This document shows positions 41,406 through 50,845 of a stretch of DNA of 64,000 bases, piece after piece. The notes under the pieces are model-generated. The model saw only the letters and a list, made by a program, of their open reading frames with translations, did no database searches and was not told the origin of the DNA. Within the stretch, counting starts at the first letter, position 1, and each line of letters opens with the position of its first letter. A program made the position numbers and the translations under genes. Source of the stretch: Ferrovibrio sp965278975 (GTDB lineage Bacteria > Pseudomonadota > Alphaproteobacteria > Ferrovibrionales > Ferrovibrionaceae); NCBI RefSeq assembly GCF_965278975.1, contig NZ_OZ257126.1:434001-498000 (forward strand), written 5' to 3'.

Positions 41406-42644
41406 TCAGCGGCCCAGAATGATGACGCTGGCGACCGCCTCTTCAATGCCGTGCAGCCCACCACCATTCTCGGCCAGTGCCAGTTTGGCACCCTCGACCT
41501 GGCGTGACCCGGCCTCGCCGCGCAGTTGGGTCACCAGTTCGTAAACCTGCGCCAGGCCAGTGGCACCGACCGGATGGCCCTTGGATTCCAGGCCACCCGA
41601 AGGATTCACCGGGATGCGGCCGCCGAGCGTGGTTTCACCGCGTTCCGAGATCGGCCCGCCTTCGCCAAAATCACAGAATCCGAGATTCTCGATCTGGATG
41701 ATCTCGCCCATCGCCGTGGCGTCGTGCACCTCGGCGACCGAAATATCCTTCGGCCCAACGCCGGCTTTCTCATAGGCCCGCTTCGAACCCAATGCCGTGC
41801 AATGCTTTTCCACTTCCGCCGGATCACGATCGCTGCCGGTTTGCAGCACGCTGGCCAGCACCTTGATCGCCCGCTTCCTGTCGATACCGAGGCGGCGCAG
41901 GCCGGCTTCCGTGACCAACAAGGCCGCCGAGGCACCATCCGAAATCGGCGAGCACATCGGCAAAGTGAGGGGATAGGTGATCGGCGGTGCGGCCAGGATC
42001 TGCTCCACGCTATAGGCATCGCGGAACTGAGCCAGCGGGTTATGCACCGAATGGGTATGGTTCTTCGCCGCCACTGCGGCAAGATGGCGCTGGGTGGTGC
42101 CGAAACGCTTCATATGTGCGCGCGAGAAGGCGGCATAAACATCCATGAAGGCGCTGTATGGCTTCGGTGACGTGGTGCCTTCCGGCACATCGACGCCATC
42201 GCCGAGCTTGAGCAGCCGGTCGCGGATCGCGTTCACATCCGCCACGTCCCATGCACCATCGAAGGCAGAGAACATCAGATCTCGATCCGTGGAGAACATC
42301 TTCTCGGAACCGAGCGCCAGCGCCACATCCCCCTCTCCGGCTTTGAGGAAATTGACCGCCAGGTTGAAAGCGGTCGCCGCGCTGGCGCAGGCATTTTCCA
42401 CATTCACCACCGGGATGCCGCCCACGCCCATGCTGCGCATCACCACTTCGCCGCGGATCATGTGCTGGCGTTCCATGTGGCCCTGGGTCGAATTAGCGAA
42501 GAAGGCCGCCTCTGCCGGCTGATGCTCAAGTCCGGCATCCTTCAGTGCGCCCTGCACTGCTTCCTGCGCCATGCCCTTGATCGTTTTATCGGGCTGACGC
42601 CCGAATTGCGTCATGCCGACGCCGACAACATAAACCTGCTCCAT
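41406..42644 (-). CDS. thiolase family acetyl-CoA acyltransferase (SCP-x type)
   Basis: 412 residues from ATG 42644, preceded by GGGAGGGA. Nucleophile Cys86 lies in VNVENACASAATAF, and the GHPVGATG segment near residue 335 carries the catalytic histidine of the SCP-x-like thiolase branch; the last catalytic segment reads LALAENGGG where classical thiolases have CxGGG. It would cleave a 3-ketoacyl-CoA with CoA, often a branched or steroid-derived substrate in this branch. It heads the minus transcript with the SDR and diverges from a crotonase gene; a promoter/operator lies at 42741-42770. Confidence 0.9.
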   Translation of the reverse strand: MEQVYVVGVGMTQFGRQPDKTIKGMAQEAVQGALKDAGLEHQPAEAAFFANSTQGHMERQHMIRGEVVMRSMGVGGIPVVNVENACASAATAFNLAVNFLKAGEGDVALALGSEKMFSTDRDLMFSAFDGAWDVADVNAIRDRLLKLGDGVDVPEGTTSPKPYSAFMDVYAAFSRAHMKRFGTTQRHLAAVAAKNHTHSVHNPLAQFRDAYSVEQILAAPPITYPLTLPMCSPISDGASAALLVTEAGLRRLGIDRKRAIKVLASVLQTGSDRDPAEVEKHCTALGSKRAYEKAGVGPKDISVAEVHDATAMGEIIQIENLGFCDFGEGGPISERGETTLGGRIPVNPSGGLESKGHPVGATGLAQVYELVTQLRGEAGSRQVEGAKLALAENGGGLHGIEEAVASVIILGR

Positions 42645-42740
42645 CTTTCCCTCCCTAAGGCTTGCCCTGACGGCAGTGGCGCCGATCACCACGGCATCAC
42701 GGCGCTTGCCAATATTTCTATATGGTCTACATTATGACTT

Positions 42741-42770
42741 ATAATATGATTTAATGACTCACGAGTCAAT
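42741..42770 (-). promoter_or_regulatory. thiolase promoter overlapped by TetR-type operator
   Basis: On the minus strand TTGACT (42764-42769) and TATTAT (42741-42746) are 17 bases apart. The -35 box lies inside the near-perfect dyad TGACTCACGAGTCA (42755-42768), with symmetry extending to TTA/TAA flanks. The 17-base motif 42754-42770 matches sites at 51741, 53477 and 57851. The AAGTCATAAT element just downstream is also shared with 57881-57890. Confidence 0.65.
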
Positions 42771-42785
42771 AATTGGAGGAAACCC

Positions 42786-43580
42786 ATGAACGCGCCCGTC
42801 GATTCGAGTGTTCTGGTCGAGGTCCGCGATGGCGCGGTCTGGATCTGCCTGAACCGCCCCGCCGCCTTGAACTCGATCACCCCGGCAATCGTGGCAGGCA
42901 TCGAGGCAGCCCTTGACCGTGCCGAGCAGGACGATATCCGCGCCGTGGTGCTGAGCGGCAACGGACGCGCTTTCTGTGCCGGCGCCGACCTCAAGTTCGT
43001 GCGCGCCACCAGCGGCCAGGATGAACGGAATGTTCGTGAATTCCTTGATTCTGTACTTCGCATGATGACACGCCTGGAGACCTGCCCGCGCCCCGTGATC
43101 GCCGCTGTGAATGGCCTGGCCCTGGCCGGTGGACTGGAACTGCTACTCTGCTGCGATCTGGTGATCGCGGCACGATCCGCGCGCATCGGCGATGCCCATG
43201 CCAATTTCGGCCTGCTGCCGGGTGGCGGCAGCTCGGTGCGGCTGCCACGCAAGATCGGCCCCACAAGGGCGAAGTACCTGTTGTTTACCGGTGAGTCGGT
43301 TCCGGCTGCCGATCTGGTTTCCGCCGGACTGGTAAACGAGGTGGTGGAGGACAGCGACCTGATGGCCGCCGCCGGTCGCCTGGTAGCCAAGCTGGCGGTG
43401 AAAAGCCCGTTGGTGCTGCGGCGCATGAAGGCCCTGGTGGATGATGGCCTGGAACAGCCCTCGGCCCAGGCGCTACGGCTGGAACTGCTCGCCAGTGAGC
43501 TGCATGCCCACAGCGCCGATATGAAGGAAGGCCTGGCTGCGTTTGAGGAAAAGCGCCAGCCGCGCTTTACCGGCCGCTGA
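42786..43580 (+). CDS. enoyl-CoA hydratase/isomerase family protein
   Basis: 264 residues with GGAGG before the ATG. The oxyanion-hole segments FCAGADLKF (near 61-69) and LALAGGLELLLCCDL (near 108-122) are clear. The first glutamate (GGLE) is present, but the second hydratase position (normally PE before the LG) reads DAHANFG, so it may be an isomerase or hydrolase and not a classical hydratase. It diverges from the thiolase and is followed by a PaaK-like gene 16 bases downstream, with which it should be co-transcribed. Confidence 0.9.
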   Translation: MNAPVDSSVLVEVRDGAVWICLNRPAALNSITPAIVAGIEAALDRAEQDDIRAVVLSGNGRAFCAGADLKFVRATSGQDERNVREFLDSVLRMMTRLETCPRPVIAAVNGLALAGGLELLLCCDLVIAARSARIGDAHANFGLLPGGGSSVRLPRKIGPTRAKYLLFTGESVPAADLVSAGLVNEVVEDSDLMAAAGRLVAKLAVKSPLVLRRMKALVDDGLEQPSAQALRLELLASELHAHSADMKEGLAAFEEKRQPRFTGR

Positions 43581-43596
43581 TCCAGGGGGCAATACC

Positions 43597-44808
43597 ATGA
43601 CTGATGACCGCTTCACCCGGCTGCGCACCATCCAGGCCCGGGCCTATGACCGCGCCCCGGCGATCCGCACGATTTTCGATGCCACAGGCCTGCGCCCGGA
43701 GCAACTGCACAACACGGCAGACCTTGCCCGCCTGCCGGTATTCAAGAAGGAAGCGATGATCGAACAGCAGCGCCTGATCCCGCCCTATGGCGGCTTCCTC
43801 GCTGCCGATCCAGGCGATATCGAGCGCGTCTTTGTTTCGCCGGGCCCGATCAACGAACCGCAATTGCGCAGCGAAGACGATGCCTTCGGCTTCGGCGCGG
43901 CCTTTGCGGCAGCCGGTATCGGCAAGGGCGATATGGTGCTGAATACCTGGTCCTATCATCTGGTGCCGGCCGGCCTGCTGCTGGACGAGGGCCTGCGCAG
44001 CACAGGCGCCGCCGTGATCCCTGCCGGTACCGGCGGCAGCGAGATGCAGGCCAAGCTGGTCCGCGACCTGGGCGTTACCTGCATCTGTGCGGCCACCGCC
44101 TATTTCGTCACCTTGGCGGAAACCCTGGAACAGACCGGCCATGAACTACCACGCGACTGGCGCGTCACATCTGCGTTCCTCGGTGGCGAATTCGGCGACT
44201 GGATGGGCAAGCGCCGCCGGCTTGAGGCGCGTTACGGCATCCGTACCTTCTCGGTCTATGCCACGGCTGATTTCGGCCTGATCGGCTTTGAGCGCACCGG
44301 CGTGGAAGGCTATGAGATTCACCCCGACCGCATTGTGCAGATCTGCGATCCGCTGAATGGCCAGCCGCTGCCCCTGGGCGAACCCGGTGAGATCGTGGTG
44401 AGCACCCTGCGTCCGGGTTGGCCGCTGATCCGCTTCGGCACCGGCGACGTTGCCATTGCCCGCGAGTTGCATGCTGATGGCAGCGTGGCACGAATCTCCA
44501 TGCTGCAAGGCCGCGTCGGCCAATCAGTGAAGGCGCGGGAAATCTTCATTTATCCGCGCCAGTTGGAAGACCTAGTGATTGCGGTTCCAGGCATCCAGCG
44601 CGCTCAAGCCTCGATCAGCCGCGAGGGCCATCGTGACTGCGTTACCCTGCGTCTGGCCTTGCAGGATGGCATTGACGCTGCCGACGTGACCGAACCGGCA
44701 CAGATGAAATTCAGAGAATTGTCCCGCCTCAAGGCCGATCATGTAGAGATCGTGGGTGCCACCGAACTGACCCCGGAGGCACCGCTGGTACGCGACCTGC
44801 GCCAATAG
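43597..44808 (+). CDS. PaaK-like (phenylacetate-CoA ligase family) adenylate-forming protein with altered P-loop
   Basis: 403 residues from ATG 43597. The overall plan is that of phenylacetate-CoA ligases: LARLPVFKKEAMIEQQ near residue 45, YATADFGLIGFE as A5-like segment, RFGTGDVA near 288, and GRVGQSVKAREIFIYP with the hinge region near 310. The usual phosphate loop (SSGTTGKP) is replaced by SPGPINEP, so ATP binding may differ; it may still be active or may have lost ligase function. It sits behind a crotonase and ends 12 bases from the convergent LivF gene. It may activate an aromatic or alicyclic acid (inference). Confidence 0.82.
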   Translation: MTDDRFTRLRTIQARAYDRAPAIRTIFDATGLRPEQLHNTADLARLPVFKKEAMIEQQRLIPPYGGFLAADPGDIERVFVSPGPINEPQLRSEDDAFGFGAAFAAAGIGKGDMVLNTWSYHLVPAGLLLDEGLRSTGAAVIPAGTGGSEMQAKLVRDLGVTCICAATAYFVTLAETLEQTGHELPRDWRVTSAFLGGEFGDWMGKRRRLEARYGIRTFSVYATADFGLIGFERTGVEGYEIHPDRIVQICDPLNGQPLPLGEPGEIVVSTLRPGWPLIRFGTGDVAIARELHADGSVARISMLQGRVGQSVKAREIFIYPRQLEDLVIAVPGIQRAQASISREGHRDCVTLRLALQDGIDAADVTEPAQMKFRELSRLKADHVEIVGATELTPEAPLVRDLRQ

Positions 44809-44820
44809 GCGCAGGTTGCT

Positions 44821-45612
44821 TCAACCAAGCCAGCGTTTGCGCCGGCGGTAATGTTTGACATCACGGTAGCTCTTGCGCTCGCCCTCGATATTGAGGCCGA
44901 GATAGAATTCCCGCACATCCTCGTTACTGCGCAATTCGTCACCAGCACCTTCAAGCACGATATGGCCGTTCTCCATGACATAGCCATAATCGGCCAGGGC
45001 CAGGGCGACACGGGCATTCTGTTCCACCACCAGCAGGGTGACACCAGCATCCTTGAGCGACTGCAATACGGCGAAGACTTCATCAACCATCAACGGCGCC
45101 AAGCCAAGCGACGGCTCGTCGATCAACATCAGCTTGGGCCGAGCCATCATGGCACGGCCAATCACCAGCATCTGCTGCTCGCCGCCTGACAGGTAACCAG
45201 AGGTACGATCCTTCAGAGCCGCAAGGCGACCAATGCGGGCATAAACCTCGTCCAGCCGCTGGCGCACCGCGCGCAGACTGGTTTCCTTGTGGCCACCGAT
45301 GATCAGATTCTGCTCCACGGTGAGGTGACGCAGCACGCGGCGGCCTTCCATCACATGGATGATGCCGGCATCGACGATATCCACCGCATCGCGGTTGTCG
45401 ATACGCTGGCCATTGAATTGGATATTGCCCGATGTGACACGGCCATCCTCGGTCTGGATGACATTGGAGATCGCCTTCAGCGTTGTCGACTTGCCGGCGC
45501 CATTGCCGCCCAGCAAGGCAACGCATTGGCCTTGGTTGATGCGCAGCGATACACCCTTCACCGCGAGGATGACTTCGCTGTAGATCACTTCGACATTATT
45601 GAGTTCAAGCAC
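44821..45612 (-). CDS. livF: LIV-type ABC transporter ATPase (LivF family) with basic C-terminal tail
   Basis: 263 residues from a GTG at 45612 with GGAG six bases upstream; an in-frame ATG at 45642 lies inside a strong hairpin and is unlikely. Walker A GGNGAGKST, signature LSGGEQQMLVIGRAM and Walker B LMLIDEPSLGLAP are intact. The C terminus extends past the usual EFYLG with the basic segment KSYRDVKHYRRRKRWLG. It belongs to the importer encoded up to 51660, which also includes an acyl-CoA synthetase gene, a pattern of vectorial uptake and activation of carboxylic acids. Confidence 0.94.
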   Translation of the reverse strand: MLELNNVEVIYSEVILAVKGVSLRINQGQCVALLGGNGAGKSTTLKAISNVIQTEDGRVTSGNIQFNGQRIDNRDAVDIVDAGIIHVMEGRRVLRHLTVEQNLIIGGHKETSLRAVRQRLDEVYARIGRLAALKDRTSGYLSGGEQQMLVIGRAMMARPKLMLIDEPSLGLAPLMVDEVFAVLQSLKDAGVTLLVVEQNARVALALADYGYVMENGHIVLEGAGDELRSNEDVREFYLGLNIEGERKSYRDVKHYRRRKRWLG

Positions 45613-45630
45613 GCGCGCCTCCGGCAGTGC

Positions 45631-45655
45631 CGGGCCGGGCATAATGCCCGGCCCG
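45631..45655 (-). other. GC-rich intercistronic hairpin after the binding-protein gene
   Basis: Arms CGGGCCGGGC (45631-45640) and GCCCGGCCCG (45646-45655) enclose ATAAT. It starts 15 bases after the binding-protein stop at 45670 and lies between it and the LivF start. No T run. Third occurrence of the same arrangement in the window. Confidence 0.72.
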
Positions 45656-45669
45656 TTTATGCGACTGGA

Positions 45670-46887
45670 TTACCACTTACCGATCTGCGGCACCGGCACA
45701 GCCTGGGCAGCCGTTACATACTTGCCGCCCTTCACAATGCCGATATTCACCGCAGCCCCCGTGGTGGGGAACGGCGCATCGTTGGTGTATTTGACATCCG
45801 AGAGAATTTCGAACGTCTCCGCACTGGTGATCGTGGTGGTGAGCAGTGCCTCGCGCACGGCACGACCGGTAACATTGGCAGCACCCGCCTTCTTGGCCGT
45901 CGCCTCCACCGCACGCAGGGCAACCAGGGTCTGGTTCAGACCCATCAAGGTCGGTACCGTCCAACCACCCTTCATGCCATACTGGCTCTTGAGCTTTTCG
46001 TAGAACTGGCGCGACTTGGTCATCTCGTCGGTCGGCATTGCCATGCCATATACCTCGTAGTCACCTTCCAGATTGGCGATACCGCCAATAGCCTGGGCAG
46101 AGGCCGTGATGCCGTTATGCGAACTCATCACGATTGGAACCTTCTTGTTCAGTGCCTGCAGCGCACGCTTCACAGCAACTACAGCCGCCGTGTTGGTCTG
46201 CACGTCCAGAACCTGGGCACCCTTGCCAAGCACGCGGTTGACCTGCGTGGTCAGGTCAGTCGGCTGCACTTCGGTGAACACGGTCTCTACCAAGTCGATG
46301 GTCGCCTTGTTTTCGTCGGCATACTTGCGCAGGCCCTTGGCGATATCAACATAGGCCGGTGAGGCTTCAGACGAGAAAACCGCCACCTTCAACGGGCCGG
46401 AAATGTTGTTGGTCTTGCGGTACCATTCGAGGAAGCCGGCTGCCTCATGCGCATAGGTGGAGCGCGGGTTGAACACCCAGGGATCGCTTTTCCAGCCAAA
46501 GCCATAGCCGGCTGTGGACATGATCAGCGGGATGCCATCGGCCGGCAGGCGGCCCTGCAACGCAGTGGCATCCGGAGCGCCCACGCCGAGCGCGATGATC
46601 GGATTGAGTTCGGCCTTGATGCCGGGCCACAGGCTGGCAACCTGCGCGGCATCATAGCGGTGGTCATAATCCTTCATCTTGAGCTGGACGCCGATGGATT
46701 TGCCAACTTCGGCATTCCACCAGGCCACGGCAGCGTGACGGGCACCGTTGAGATCTTTCATCACGTCGGCATAAGGGCCGGTGAAATCGGCAAGCGAGGC
46801 GATGTTGTAGGTGGTCTGGGCCTGCACCGGACCAGCCAGCATTACTGCTGCCATCCCGGCCACGGCGGTGCGCACGAACATGTTCAT
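45670..46887 (-). CDS. livK: LIV-type ABC transporter substrate-binding protein
   Basis: 405 residues from ATG 46887, with GGGAGGAAGT upstream and a Sec signal (MNMFVRTAVAGMAAVMLAG, cleavage after VQA). The mature part begins TTYNIASLADFTGPYADVMKDL and contains WWNAEVGKSIGVQLKMKDYDH; this branch is common in operons with acyl-CoA synthetases. It likely captures a long or aromatic carboxylic acid (inference). It lies between LivM and LivF and is followed by the hairpin 45631-45655. Confidence 0.93.
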   Translation of the reverse strand: MNMFVRTAVAGMAAVMLAGPVQAQTTYNIASLADFTGPYADVMKDLNGARHAAVAWWNAEVGKSIGVQLKMKDYDHRYDAAQVASLWPGIKAELNPIIALGVGAPDATALQGRLPADGIPLIMSTAGYGFGWKSDPWVFNPRSTYAHEAAGFLEWYRKTNNISGPLKVAVFSSEASPAYVDIAKGLRKYADENKATIDLVETVFTEVQPTDLTTQVNRVLGKGAQVLDVQTNTAAVVAVKRALQALNKKVPIVMSSHNGITASAQAIGGIANLEGDYEVYGMAMPTDEMTKSRQFYEKLKSQYGMKGGWTVPTLMGLNQTLVALRAVEATAKKAGAANVTGRAVREALLTTTITSAETFEILSDVKYTNDAPFPTTGAAVNIGIVKGGKYVTAAQAVPVPQIGKW

Positions 46888-46943
46888 TCTACTTCCTCCC
46901 GTTTTTGACACATTGTGAAACGCGGTTACATGTTTTCTGAGCG

Positions 46944-47996
46944 TTAATAAGGGAATGGCCACATGCGGTATGAACGCTTGATGATCGACCAGCGATGCAT
47001 CAGGCCGCGTGGCTCGAAAATCAGGAAGGCCGCGATGATGCCGCCAAGAAAGACGTTCAGGGTGGCAAACACCACGTCACCGCCAAGCCAGGGCACCAAC
47101 TGCACGAAGCTTGGGCCAAGGCTGATGAAGCTTTCCCGGATCGAGAGGATCACGACGACGCCGATCATGGCTCCGGTGATCGAGCCGATACCGCCGACAA
47201 TGATCATCGCCACGAACCAGATCGAGTGAAACAACGTGAATTGATCGACCGCAACGAAGCGGACATAGTAGGCCCACAAGCCACCACCAATGCCGGCATA
47301 GAAAGCGCCAACCAGGAAAGCCATTGCCTTGGTGCGCACCACATCGATGCCCATCATGCCGGAGGCGACATCATCATCGCGCACCGCAACAAAGTCGCGG
47401 CCATGGCGGCTGCGGGCAATGCCGTAGGCACCAGCCACCATCACCAAGGCAAAGACGAGGCAGAGATAGTAGATCGAGCGGTCGCTATCGATGACGAAAT
47501 CGAAGATCCTTGCCGGCTCCAGCGACAGGCCGTTGGAGCCACCCAGCCAGGATTGCGGCAGGTTCAACACCAGGAAATGGAACAGGGATTGCGCGGCGAT
47601 GGTGGTGAGCACCAGGTAGAAGCCCTTGATCCGCACAGCCGACAGGCCAAAGACGAAGCCAAAAGCAGCAGCCGCGCAGCCACCGAGCGGTATGGATGCC
47701 CAGAACGGGAACCCGAATGTGCTGGCCAGAACCGCCGTGGCATAGGCGCCGCTGCCCATGAAGGCGGCCTGGCCCAGATTCACCTGGCCGCCATAGCCGG
47801 TGCAGATCTGCAGGCCGACCGTTACCACCACCGTGATCAATGCCGAAGTGGCGACAGCCACCAGGCGAGGACCGACCAGCAGCGGCAGCAACGCCAGCAG
47901 CACCAGGAACAACACCAGGCAGATGAGCTGTTTACGGGTGCGGATCAGGGATTGATCGCGTGCGAAACTTGTTGCGAATACGCCAGCCGGATCCAT
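46944..47996 (-). CDS. livM: LIV-type ABC transporter permease (LivM family)
   Basis: 350 residues. An N-terminal cytoplasmic stretch of about 25 residues (RDQSLIRTRKQ) precedes about 9 membrane segments; ICTGYGGQVNLGQAAFMGSGAY and GRDFVAVRDDDVASGMMGI are the family motifs. The ATG is 3 bases after the LivH stop. Part of the importer with LivH (48000-48884), LivG (50845-51660) and LivF (44821-45612). Confidence 0.94.
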   Translation of the reverse strand: MDPAGVFATSFARDQSLIRTRKQLICLVLFLVLLALLPLLVGPRLVAVATSALITVVVTVGLQICTGYGGQVNLGQAAFMGSGAYATAVLASTFGFPFWASIPLGGCAAAAFGFVFGLSAVRIKGFYLVLTTIAAQSLFHFLVLNLPQSWLGGSNGLSLEPARIFDFVIDSDRSIYYLCLVFALVMVAGAYGIARSRHGRDFVAVRDDDVASGMMGIDVVRTKAMAFLVGAFYAGIGGGLWAYYVRFVAVDQFTLFHSIWFVAMIIVGGIGSITGAMIGVVVILSIRESFISLGPSFVQLVPWLGGDVVFATLNVFLGGIIAAFLIFEPRGLMHRWSIIKRSYRMWPFPY

Positions 47997-47999
47997 GGC

Positions 48000-48884
48000 T
48001 CAAACCCTCTCGACCATCTTCCAGCCGAACATGCCGGTTGGCCGGATGAACAGGATGGCAAGCATGATGATGAATGGAAAAACACTGCCGACGGAGCCAC
48101 CGAGAGCCGGATCGATATAGGCCGTCACCAGACCCTGGATGATGCCGACGATGATGCCGGCCAGCAGCACACCGGCGATCGACTCAAACCCGGCCAGCAA
48201 GGCCACCGGCAGAGCGGCAAGGCCGATGTCGGAAGCCAGGAAGCTGAGCGACTTGCCACTGAGGTAGATGATGGCGCCGAGCGTGGACAGCACCGAACCC
48301 AGGATCCAGGCAAAAGCCACGGAGCGCTTCACCGATATGCCCATCGAGACCGCCACTTGGTGATCTTCGGCAACAGCCGTCATGCGCAGGCCCGGGCGGG
48401 TACGGTTGAAGAACCAGGACAGGCCGAAGCCGACAATCACGGTGATGATACCGCCGATGAACAGGGAACGCGGGATCAGGATTTCGCCGACAATCACCGG
48501 CTGCAACGGGAAGATGATCGGGAAAGGCCGCACCTGTGGACCGAACAGCACCAGGATCAGGCCACGCAACAGGATCAGCAGGCCGATGGTAACCATGACC
48601 ATGGCGAACACCGACTCACCCACCAGCTTGGAGAAGAAGATGCGTTCGATGGCGAGGCCGAAGGCTGCGGCAGCGACAAAGGCCAGGGGTATGCCGATCC
48701 AGTAGGGCAGGCCGACGGAGGTGATCATCCACCACACCACGAAACCGCCAAATACCACCAATTCGCCTTGGGCGAAATTGAACACCTTTGAAGCGCGGTA
48801 GATGACGATGAAACCCATAGCAATCAGGGCATAGAGCAACCCGATCAGCGCGCCGTTGATGGTATAGTTCAGAAACTCGCTCAT
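48000..48884 (-). CDS. livH: LIV-type ABC transporter permease (LivH family)
   Basis: 294 residues. INGALIGLLYALIAMGFIVI at the N terminus and KVFNFAQGELVVFGGF (the usual NFAHGE motif with Gln) mark LivH; about 8 membrane segments. The ATG overlaps the acyl-CoA synthetase stop by ATGA, so transporter and activating enzyme are translationally coupled. Confidence 0.94.
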   Translation of the reverse strand: MSEFLNYTINGALIGLLYALIAMGFIVIYRASKVFNFAQGELVVFGGFVVWWMITSVGLPYWIGIPLAFVAAAAFGLAIERIFFSKLVGESVFAMVMVTIGLLILLRGLILVLFGPQVRPFPIIFPLQPVIVGEILIPRSLFIGGIITVIVGFGLSWFFNRTRPGLRMTAVAEDHQVAVSMGISVKRSVAFAWILGSVLSTLGAIIYLSGKSLSFLASDIGLAALPVALLAGFESIAGVLLAGIIVGIIQGLVTAYIDPALGGSVGSVFPFIIMLAILFIRPTGMFGWKMVERV

Positions 48885-50845
48885 GCGATAGCCCGCCTGT
48901 CGTTCTGGGTGTCGGTCACTTTGTAGTCCTCGTCAACATCGTTGATCCGCACCGCTGCCGAGAGCATGCCCTTGCGGCCATCCTGGTAGGTGATCTGGAT
49001 ATTGAGCGCCACCGTGCTGCTACCCTGATAAAGTTCCTCCACAAGATGCCGATAGCGCTCAGTGATGAATTCGCGCCGCAGTTTTCGCGTGCGGGTCAAC
49101 TCACCCTCGTCTGGATCAAGCTCCTTGGGGAAGTTCGCGAAACGACGGACCCTGGCATGTTCAGGCAGGAAGCGGTTGACGCGGCGGATATCCTCCCGCA
49201 GCAGTGCCGCCACTTCTGGCTTCTGCGACAGATCCGTGAAAGTTGAGTAAGTGATGTTCCGCTCTTCCGCCCAGCGCGACAGCACTTCCATGTCGATGTT
49301 GATCAATGCGCCAACAAAATCACGGCTTTCATCCCCCAGTGTGAGGATGTCCTTGATGAACGGGCTGAAGCGCAGCCGTGTCTCGATATACTGTGGTGGG
49401 AAACTCTCACCACTACGCATCCGGCGCAGGTCGCTGATGCGTTCAAGGAACACCAGTTCGCCACTATCGGTGACTGTCACGGCATCTCCGGTGAGATACC
49501 AGTCATCGCTGAGGCGTTCGGCGGATTTCTCTTCGTTGCGGTAATAACCCTGGAAGAAGGAACCGCCACGCACCAGCAATTCGCCAGCTTCCGACACCTT
49601 CCATTCCAGCGGCTTACCGGAATCGGGATGCGGCTTCAGCCAATGGCCTACGGTTTCCAGGTTGTAGCTGGCACCCTGATGCAGCGTCATCAGGCCCACT
49701 TCGGTAGCACCATAGATATTGCGCAGCGGTACGCCGATGGCATGAAACAGGCGGAATACATCTGGCGCCATGGTGGCACCGCCGCAGACCGGCAGGCTCA
49801 GCCGAGTCAAACCGAGTTTGTCGCGCAACGGCTGCAACACTAGCGCATCGGCCAGGGGATAGAGCAGTCGCGCCGTCAGCGGTACCGGCTTGCCCTCCAG
49901 GCGACCGACATTCACCTGATGGCCGATGGCGACACCCCATTCATAGATACGCCGGCGCAATGGTCCGGCATCCAACATGCGGGCCTGGATGGTGGCGGCC
50001 AGGCTTTCCCATTGCCGGGGTGCGAAGACCATCATCTCGACGGCGATTTCACGCAGGTTAGCCAGTACTTCCTCAGGTGATTCAGGAAAGTTCACCACCA
50101 TCGGCACGGCCAGCCCCATGGTGACTCCGACGATCTGTTCAGTGATCCAGGCCGGGGCAATATAAGTGAGGTAATCGAGCCCCGGCTTCACCTCAGCCGC
50201 CGTCATGATGCGGTGAGCATTGTCGATCATCATCTTGTGCGTGACGATCACGCCTTTCGGCTTGCCGGTGGTGCCCGAGGTATAAGACAGCACGGCGATA
50301 TCATCAGGCCTGCCCACCGCCACCAGGGCTGCGAAGGCATCCGGGTTGGCATTGTGTAAAGCATTGCCACGAGCTGTCACTTCCTGAGTGGTATGCAGCC
50401 CCTTGTTGCCATAGGACCACATACCCGTGGTGTCCCAATACAGGATATGACGCAGGCCCGGCACCGCATCGCGCACCGCCAGCCCCTTGTCGACCTGCTC
50501 CTGGTCCTGCGCTATCAGACAGACCGCCTCACTATTGTTCAGCAGGTAATCGATCTCGCCGGCGGTAAGGTCCGGGTAGAGCGAGATGACCTTGGCACCG
50601 AGCGCCAGGGCAGCAAACTCGGACCAGAAATTTTCCGGCTCGTTCTCACCGATGATGGCAACGGTCTCGCCGCGTTTCACCCCCATGGCTTCGAGGCCAA
50701 GAGCAAGGCCGCGCACATGCTCCAGCACATCGCCAAAGGTATATTCGCGCCAGATGCCACGCTTCTTGTGGCGTTGCGCCAATCGGCCGGGTTCCTGCTT
50801 GCCGCGCTGCAACAACAGTTGCGGCAGAGTCTGCATCGCCAGCAT
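48881..50845 (-). CDS. long-chain-type acyl-CoA synthetase embedded in LIV operon
   Basis: 654 residues, the size of long-chain/FadD15-like AMP-binding enzymes. The phosphate loop LSYTSGTTGKPKGV is near residue 187, IYGATEVGL near 375, and YLTGDAVTV near 450; RISDLRRMRSGESFPPQYIE is the hinge region. It converts an imported acid to acyl-CoA. It lies between livG and livH; the ATG overlaps the LivG stop (TGATG) and a strong GGGGGAGGGGG precedes it. The embedded position suggests uptake driven by CoA trapping (inference). Substrate class unknown. Confidence 0.94.
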   Translation of the reverse strand: MLAMQTLPQLLLQRGKQEPGRLAQRHKKRGIWREYTFGDVLEHVRGLALGLEAMGVKRGETVAIIGENEPENFWSEFAALALGAKVISLYPDLTAGEIDYLLNNSEAVCLIAQDQEQVDKGLAVRDAVPGLRHILYWDTTGMWSYGNKGLHTTQEVTARGNALHNANPDAFAALVAVGRPDDIAVLSYTSGTTGKPKGVIVTHKMMIDNAHRIMTAAEVKPGLDYLTYIAPAWITEQIVGVTMGLAVPMVVNFPESPEEVLANLREIAVEMMVFAPRQWESLAATIQARMLDAGPLRRRIYEWGVAIGHQVNVGRLEGKPVPLTARLLYPLADALVLQPLRDKLGLTRLSLPVCGGATMAPDVFRLFHAIGVPLRNIYGATEVGLMTLHQGASYNLETVGHWLKPHPDSGKPLEWKVSEAGELLVRGGSFFQGYYRNEEKSAERLSDDWYLTGDAVTVTDSGELVFLERISDLRRMRSGESFPPQYIETRLRFSPFIKDILTLGDESRDFVGALINIDMEVLSRWAEERNITYSTFTDLSQKPEVAALLREDIRRVNRFLPEHARVRRFANFPKELDPDEGELTRTRKLRREFITERYRHLVEELYQGSSTVALNIQITYQDGRKGMLSAAVRINDVDEDYKVTDTQNDRRAIA

